From positions 22,815-33,795 of the forward strand of contig ML210382.1 in NCBI GenBank assembly GCA_004369085.1: 10,981 nucleotides of DNA. Direction: 5' to 3'. Each line of letters starts with the position of its first letter. The first letter of the stretch is position 1. A model generated the notes under the pieces. That model saw only the letters and a list, made by a program, of their open reading frames with translations. It had not been told where the DNA came from and searched no databases. Position numbers and translations under genes: made by a program. Origin of the DNA: Coprinopsis marcescibilis (Eukaryota; Basidiomycota; Agaricomycetes; Agaricales; Psathyrellaceae). Below are positions 7,989-10,981 of this stretch, piece by piece.

Positions 7989-9881
7989 TTAATCTTCCTC
8001 CATAGGAATTGTCTGGCCAAAGAAAACAGCTCCATTGCTACCCCGTGCCTATGCCAGAAATTGAGCCAAAATTTATAAATCAGATGGGTAGAGAAAAAGG
8101 CAAAGCACTTACAGCAATCATGTCATTACCAGCTGGATCTCCATGGAAAACTAGGTCTTCTCCAGTATTGATTATTTGAGAAAGATGCTCATAGCACCGC
8201 TGTGTAAACACAAGCGAGATACCAGAGTTGATAGGATCAGCACCTGGGTGAGTAGTAGTGCCATGTAGCTGCTCTTGTTTGAATGCAACAAGTGTTCCAC
8301 CAGCAGACTGGACCACTACCTGGAGGGGCAGGTCAACAAGGTTTGAACCAAGCTCTGCAGGAAGTGGAGAATTGGACAAAGGAGTGTGTGTAGCAGTCAA
8401 TGCAATAGAAAAGGACAATGGACCTGGTGCTGGGTCAGTATGAGAGTGCCTATTACATTTATCAGTAATAAACATAATACAGGGCTGTGGTTCTTACATA
8501 TGAAATGCAGTCTGTGCTATCCCTTCTGGAGGAGCCCTTCCTGCTTGAGAGAAGTGATACTCCTTTCCTTCAAAACTGACTGAAAATCCAGCCTCTATTG
8601 GAAATTTTGAGAAATAACCAAAAGAAACTATACATAAAACTTACCAGCAGGTAGATTTTGAGTGCCCATCATGGGATAACTCTGCTCATCCAGAAAGGTG
8701 GTAATCTGGTGGATGATATCTATGGGAAGCTGGGCTTTGGCCAAGCACCACAGAATACTCATTGCACCAATAAGATCTGTATCCTGCGATACCTTCTCCT
8801 CAGTGCTAAGGTTCTGGGTGAATGACTTTGCCCAGCCCAAGACACGGGCATGGCACGGGCCCATATTCATTCCAATCTGAACCATTTTCCCTGGAACATT
8901 AGGCTGATATATGGTTAGTATATTATTTTTAATAACTAAATAGCTACTTACGTGGACATTGCAGCGGTTATAAGCTGCAGTCTCAACTACCATGCCAATC
9001 CACTGTAGAAGCCGGTTGCCAAAAGAGTGGTTGCCAAAAACATCACGGATTACAACCATCTCAATTTCATAGGGCTCTATTACAGGTTGTTAAGTTCATA
9101 GCTGAATTATAGATCCACTAACTCACCAGATGGCTCCCCAGTTTCAGATATAAAAATAACTGATTCTGTCGGAGCAACAAGATAGAATCCTGTTTCCTTG
9201 GTACACAGATAAGCCATCTTGTGGGCATCCAGATACTCTTTATCCTCGACCAGCTGGTACCCATGCTTGAAATCATGGTACTGCATGTTCGGGAAATCCG
9301 ATGACAGGCTGTGCGCAATAGATCAGTGGCGCAAGACAAGCTTTATACCAAGGTTGCTCTCAAGTTTATCAGCAGCTTCAGCAAGGGATTCGGCCTGATA
9401 AATGAGTGAGGCAATCGAATAATCTGCACCATCTATAAGGTGCAAACCATGAAACTAGTATAATTTTTTTAATAAAGTTAATTTCTAGAGAAACTATGGC
9501 TAAAGCTCACCAATCTGCGCTTCTCCCGATGAGATGCAGCCCCCTGGTTGAGTGCCATAGTGCGCAAAGAGCTCAAAGCGGCAGCATATGCAGCATCTGG
9601 TGGAGTAGACCGCACTGCTTCATGCAAAAATGCTGCCCACTATGCAATAGGTTTATAAGCATTAATGAAAAAAGGCATAGGCCAATTTGTATGCATACTG
9701 TGAGGCTATTAAGACTATTAGCAGTGCCAAAATTTCCATAGAATGGTGCATTGGCCATAATAGAGGCCTGCATGTCTTCAGGTACATTCCCTGCTGCAGC
9801 AGCCTCTACCAAGCGAAGGCTTATCTGCGCGAGATAATCATTGACTACAGCAGAATAATTAGACCAGCCCAACACAAAAGT
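7989..9881 (-). CDS. Eight-exon gene, candidate 2OG-Fe(II) dioxygenase-like protein, possibly decaying
   Basis: Exons by phase and splice sites are about 9881-9699, 9639-9511, 9454-9127, 9076-8952, 8903-8645, 8594-8498, 8449-8113 and 8048-7989. Introns are 48-64 bases, with donors GTATGC, GTGAGC, GTGAGT, GTAAGT and GTAAGA. The product is about 505 residues. The central part includes VVIRDVFGNHSFGNRLLQW and DLIGAMSILWCLAKAQLPID. The C-terminal part has HSHTDPAPGPLSF (H-x-D, His at 8442), then GGTLVAFKQEQLHGTT (His at 8265) and ISLVFTQR (Arg at 8199). This fits the iron and 2-oxoglutarate residues of a double-stranded beta-helix oxygenase, perhaps TET/JBP-like. The fold call is inference; the gene structure is well supported. 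The 5' end is unresolved: a TAA lies upstream at 9887 and no start ATG is evident. TGA at 9325-9323 is in frame. Confidence 0.62.
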
Positions 9882-10080
9882 CTTTTATACATACATGCAG
9901 TCAAGTTTGACTTGATTTTATGGCCCATAGTAGGTATAGTAGAGAAAATGTACAGGCACAGAGATGATGGTGTGGAAGATAGGAAAGCAGTGGCAGGAGA
10001 TTGTTATCGGCCCCAGCGATGGCCTATCACTGCTGAGTTTGAAAGTTAAAGGGCTATATACTGTCTTAGGGTCTTTATTT
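9882..10080. other. Stretch upstream of the dioxygenase-like gene, first exon unresolved
   Basis: The start of the minus-strand gene should lie here. The frame entering exon 1 is closed by TAA at 9887-9885, and the only nearby acceptor is a weak AAAAG ending at 9882. Short open stretches exist on both strands (plus 9890-10049 and minus 10020-9880), but none has a donor, a start and a frame that agree. I cannot place a first exon, and the gene may be truncated at its 5' end. Confidence 0.4.
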
Positions 10081-10092
10081 AAAATTGGTAGA

Positions 10093-10177
10093 TAGTGTAA
10101 CAGTCTAACGGTGCCTTTTCTGTGAATAACGATGACTACCGATTCTGTGAAGCTGCTGGTTCAAATCCCTCCGACAA
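10093..10177 (+). other. tRNA-like A box/B box pair (possible SINE head or tRNA relic)
   Basis: TAGTGTAACAGTCTAACG at 10093-10110 resembles the D-arm/A box of RNA polymerase III genes. GGTTCAAATCC at 10158-10168 matches the B box/T-loop consensus. The order and orientation are right, with about 65 bases between box starts, longer than an intronless tRNA but possible with an intron. The T-stem has only three of five pairs, and no matching acceptor stem is seen. It is therefore not a functional tRNA as read; a degraded tRNA or SINE head is the best guess. Confidence 0.3.
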
Positions 10178-10199
10178 CAAAATTTGCATTACCACTTGA

Positions 10200-10560
10200 T
10201 TAATATGTAGCATCGCTAAAACCATGGTCATTTTGCTAAAAGTACTATTTTTCATTTTTAATAAATGTAGAGTGTGGAATAACAGTATGGTATGGTGGGC
10301 AGCACTATTGGTGCCAGCTTGAGCATGCTGTGTGGCCCTCTTTAGAGGTCATGCAAAAGAGATTGGGCAAGCTAGGCAGTGGTCTTCAGCCAGCAGCTCG
10401 AATCGGACTCCAGACTTTGGCAAAGTAATAGTTATTATGAAGGTAGCAATAAGAGGTTGATACAAGGATAGCATCAGGGTATAGTTGCCTGGTGGTAGTC
10501 AAGTATTGGTCAAGTAGGGACAATACGACGACTGATGAAACCAGAGCAGGAGCAATAAAA
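10200..10560. other. Stretch with no gene seen
   Basis: No coding frame with splice sites, no RNA gene and no repeat is supported here. A short inverted pair (CCTC, TTTA loop, GAGG) lies near 10339-10350. A CTCGAATC at about 10398-10405 looks like part of a T-loop but lacks paired arms. Minus-strand frames begin here and run open into the minisatellite, and they are judged spurious. Confidence 0.5.
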
Positions 10561-10593
10561 TCTTGACAAAACAGGTGCAAGCGACAGATGAAG

Positions 10594-10617
10594 GAGCAAA
10601 AAACAAAGGGTGACAGG
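10594..10617. repeat. 24-base direct repeat, left copy (partner at 10837-10860)
   Basis: The 24 bases from GAGCAAAAAAC to GGGTGACAGG recur exactly at 10837-10860, 243 bases further on. The copies bracket the 26-bp array. The spacing is not a whole number of 26-base units, so this is a second, longer-range repeat layer, perhaps from a higher-order duplication of the region. Confidence 0.85.
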
Positions 10618-10715
10618 TAAATGGGTGACAGGCAACAGGCGATGAACAACAAACGAGCGAAGAATGAGCGACGAATAGGGGAGCAACAAGCAAGCAACAA
10701 ACAAGCGACGAATGA

Positions 10716-10845
10716 AGGAGCAATAGACAAGCGACAATTGAAGGAGCAACAGACAAGCAATGGACCAAGGAGCAACAGACAAGCAATGAACGAAGGAGCA
10801 ACAGACAAGCAACGAACAAAGGAGCAACAGACAAAAGAGCAAAAA
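10716..10845. repeat. Minisatellite with 26-bp unit
   Basis: Five units starting AGGAGCAA lie at exactly 26-base steps: 10716, 10742, 10768, 10794 and 10820. The common core is AGGAGCAACAGACAAGCAA followed by a variable GAACGA-like end. Units differ at a few positions. The strand is purine- and CA-rich. Because 26 is not a multiple of three and all three reverse frames are open, the long open frames here come from composition, not coding. Degenerate copies extend left to about 10600 and right to about 10930. Confidence 0.9.
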
Positions 10846-10981
10846 ACAAAGGGTGACAGGCAAACAAATGACAGACAAAAGAGTAATGCCAACAGATGAA
10901 GGAGTGACGAATGAAGTAACAAGGTAGCAATGAACAAACAGAATCAAAAGCAGAGGCTATGATTCGCCGACGAAAAGTGAA

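Noticed and set aside
866..9325. A variant genetic code in which TGA is read as an amino acid
   Set aside because: TGA also ends ORF1 at a natural position (3403-3401). The internal TGAs sit beside frameshifts, a tandem duplication and a catalytic substitution, so decay explains them better.
10390..10415. Second tRNA-like 3' end around CTCGAATC
   Set aside because: No paired T-stem, D-arm or acceptor stem could be found around it.
10386..10947. Long overlapping minus-strand open frames rich in Leu, Cys and Ser, resembling a membrane protein
   Set aside because: All three reverse frames are open across the 26-bp array because its strand composition lacks reverse stop codons. A unit not divisible by three cannot keep one repeated peptide, and no start or splice context fits.

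Overview
The window looks like a stretch of a filamentous fungal genome, most likely an agaricomycete basidiomycete. I infer this from the many introns of 48-64 bases with GTAAGT/GTATGC-type donors, from a Tad1-like LINE, and from a DDE integrase of a type I know from mushroom-forming fungi. Nothing prokaryotic is visible: no operons, no Shine-Dalgarno sites and no CRISPR array.

Region 1 (1 to about 5,020, minus strand) is a 3'-truncated copy (cut by the window edge) of a two-ORF non-LTR retrotransposon. ORF1 (4841-3401) is a gag-like protein with three zinc knuckles. ORF2 (3367-1) carries an AP-type endonuclease, a reverse transcriptase and an RNase H domain. The copy is dead. ORF1 has a frameshift at a run of six C. 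ORF2 has a one-base-type frameshift near 2600-2620, a frame-breaking 16-bp tandem duplication at 2291-2322, stop codons at 1756, 1480 and 868, and Asn in place of the first catalytic Asp of the reverse transcriptase.

Region 2 (6265-5023, minus strand) is a DDE integrase-like gene. It has an HTH region, the first two acidic residues of the catalytic triad, a GC-AG intron and at least one internal stop. It runs up to a perfect GTAAGT donor at 5022, after which the expected next exon is missing and LINE sequence begins. The LINE therefore appears to sit inside this gene, in the same orientation.

Region 3 (6471-7780, plus strand) is an intact spliced gene of unknown function that shares a roughly 205-base divergent upstream region with the integrase gene. 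Region 4 (about 9881-7989, minus strand) is an eight-exon gene that ends tail-to-tail with it. Its C-terminal part has an H-x-D ... LHGT ... R pattern like a double-stranded beta-helix 2OG-Fe(II) dioxygenase. One internal TGA suggests it too may be decaying, unless an intron with a poor donor removes it.

Region 5 (about 9,900-10,981) has no gene I can support. It holds a tRNA-like A box/B box pair (10093-10177), a stretch with nothing visible, and a purine-rich minisatellite with an exact 26-bp spacing (10716-10845).

Taken together, this is accessory, transposon-rich DNA. A fossil integrase gene has been split by a fossil LINE, beside an unknown gene and a possible dioxygenase. Many of the disabling changes are C-to-T type, and the clearest is at a CpG, as expected from decay of methylated DNA.
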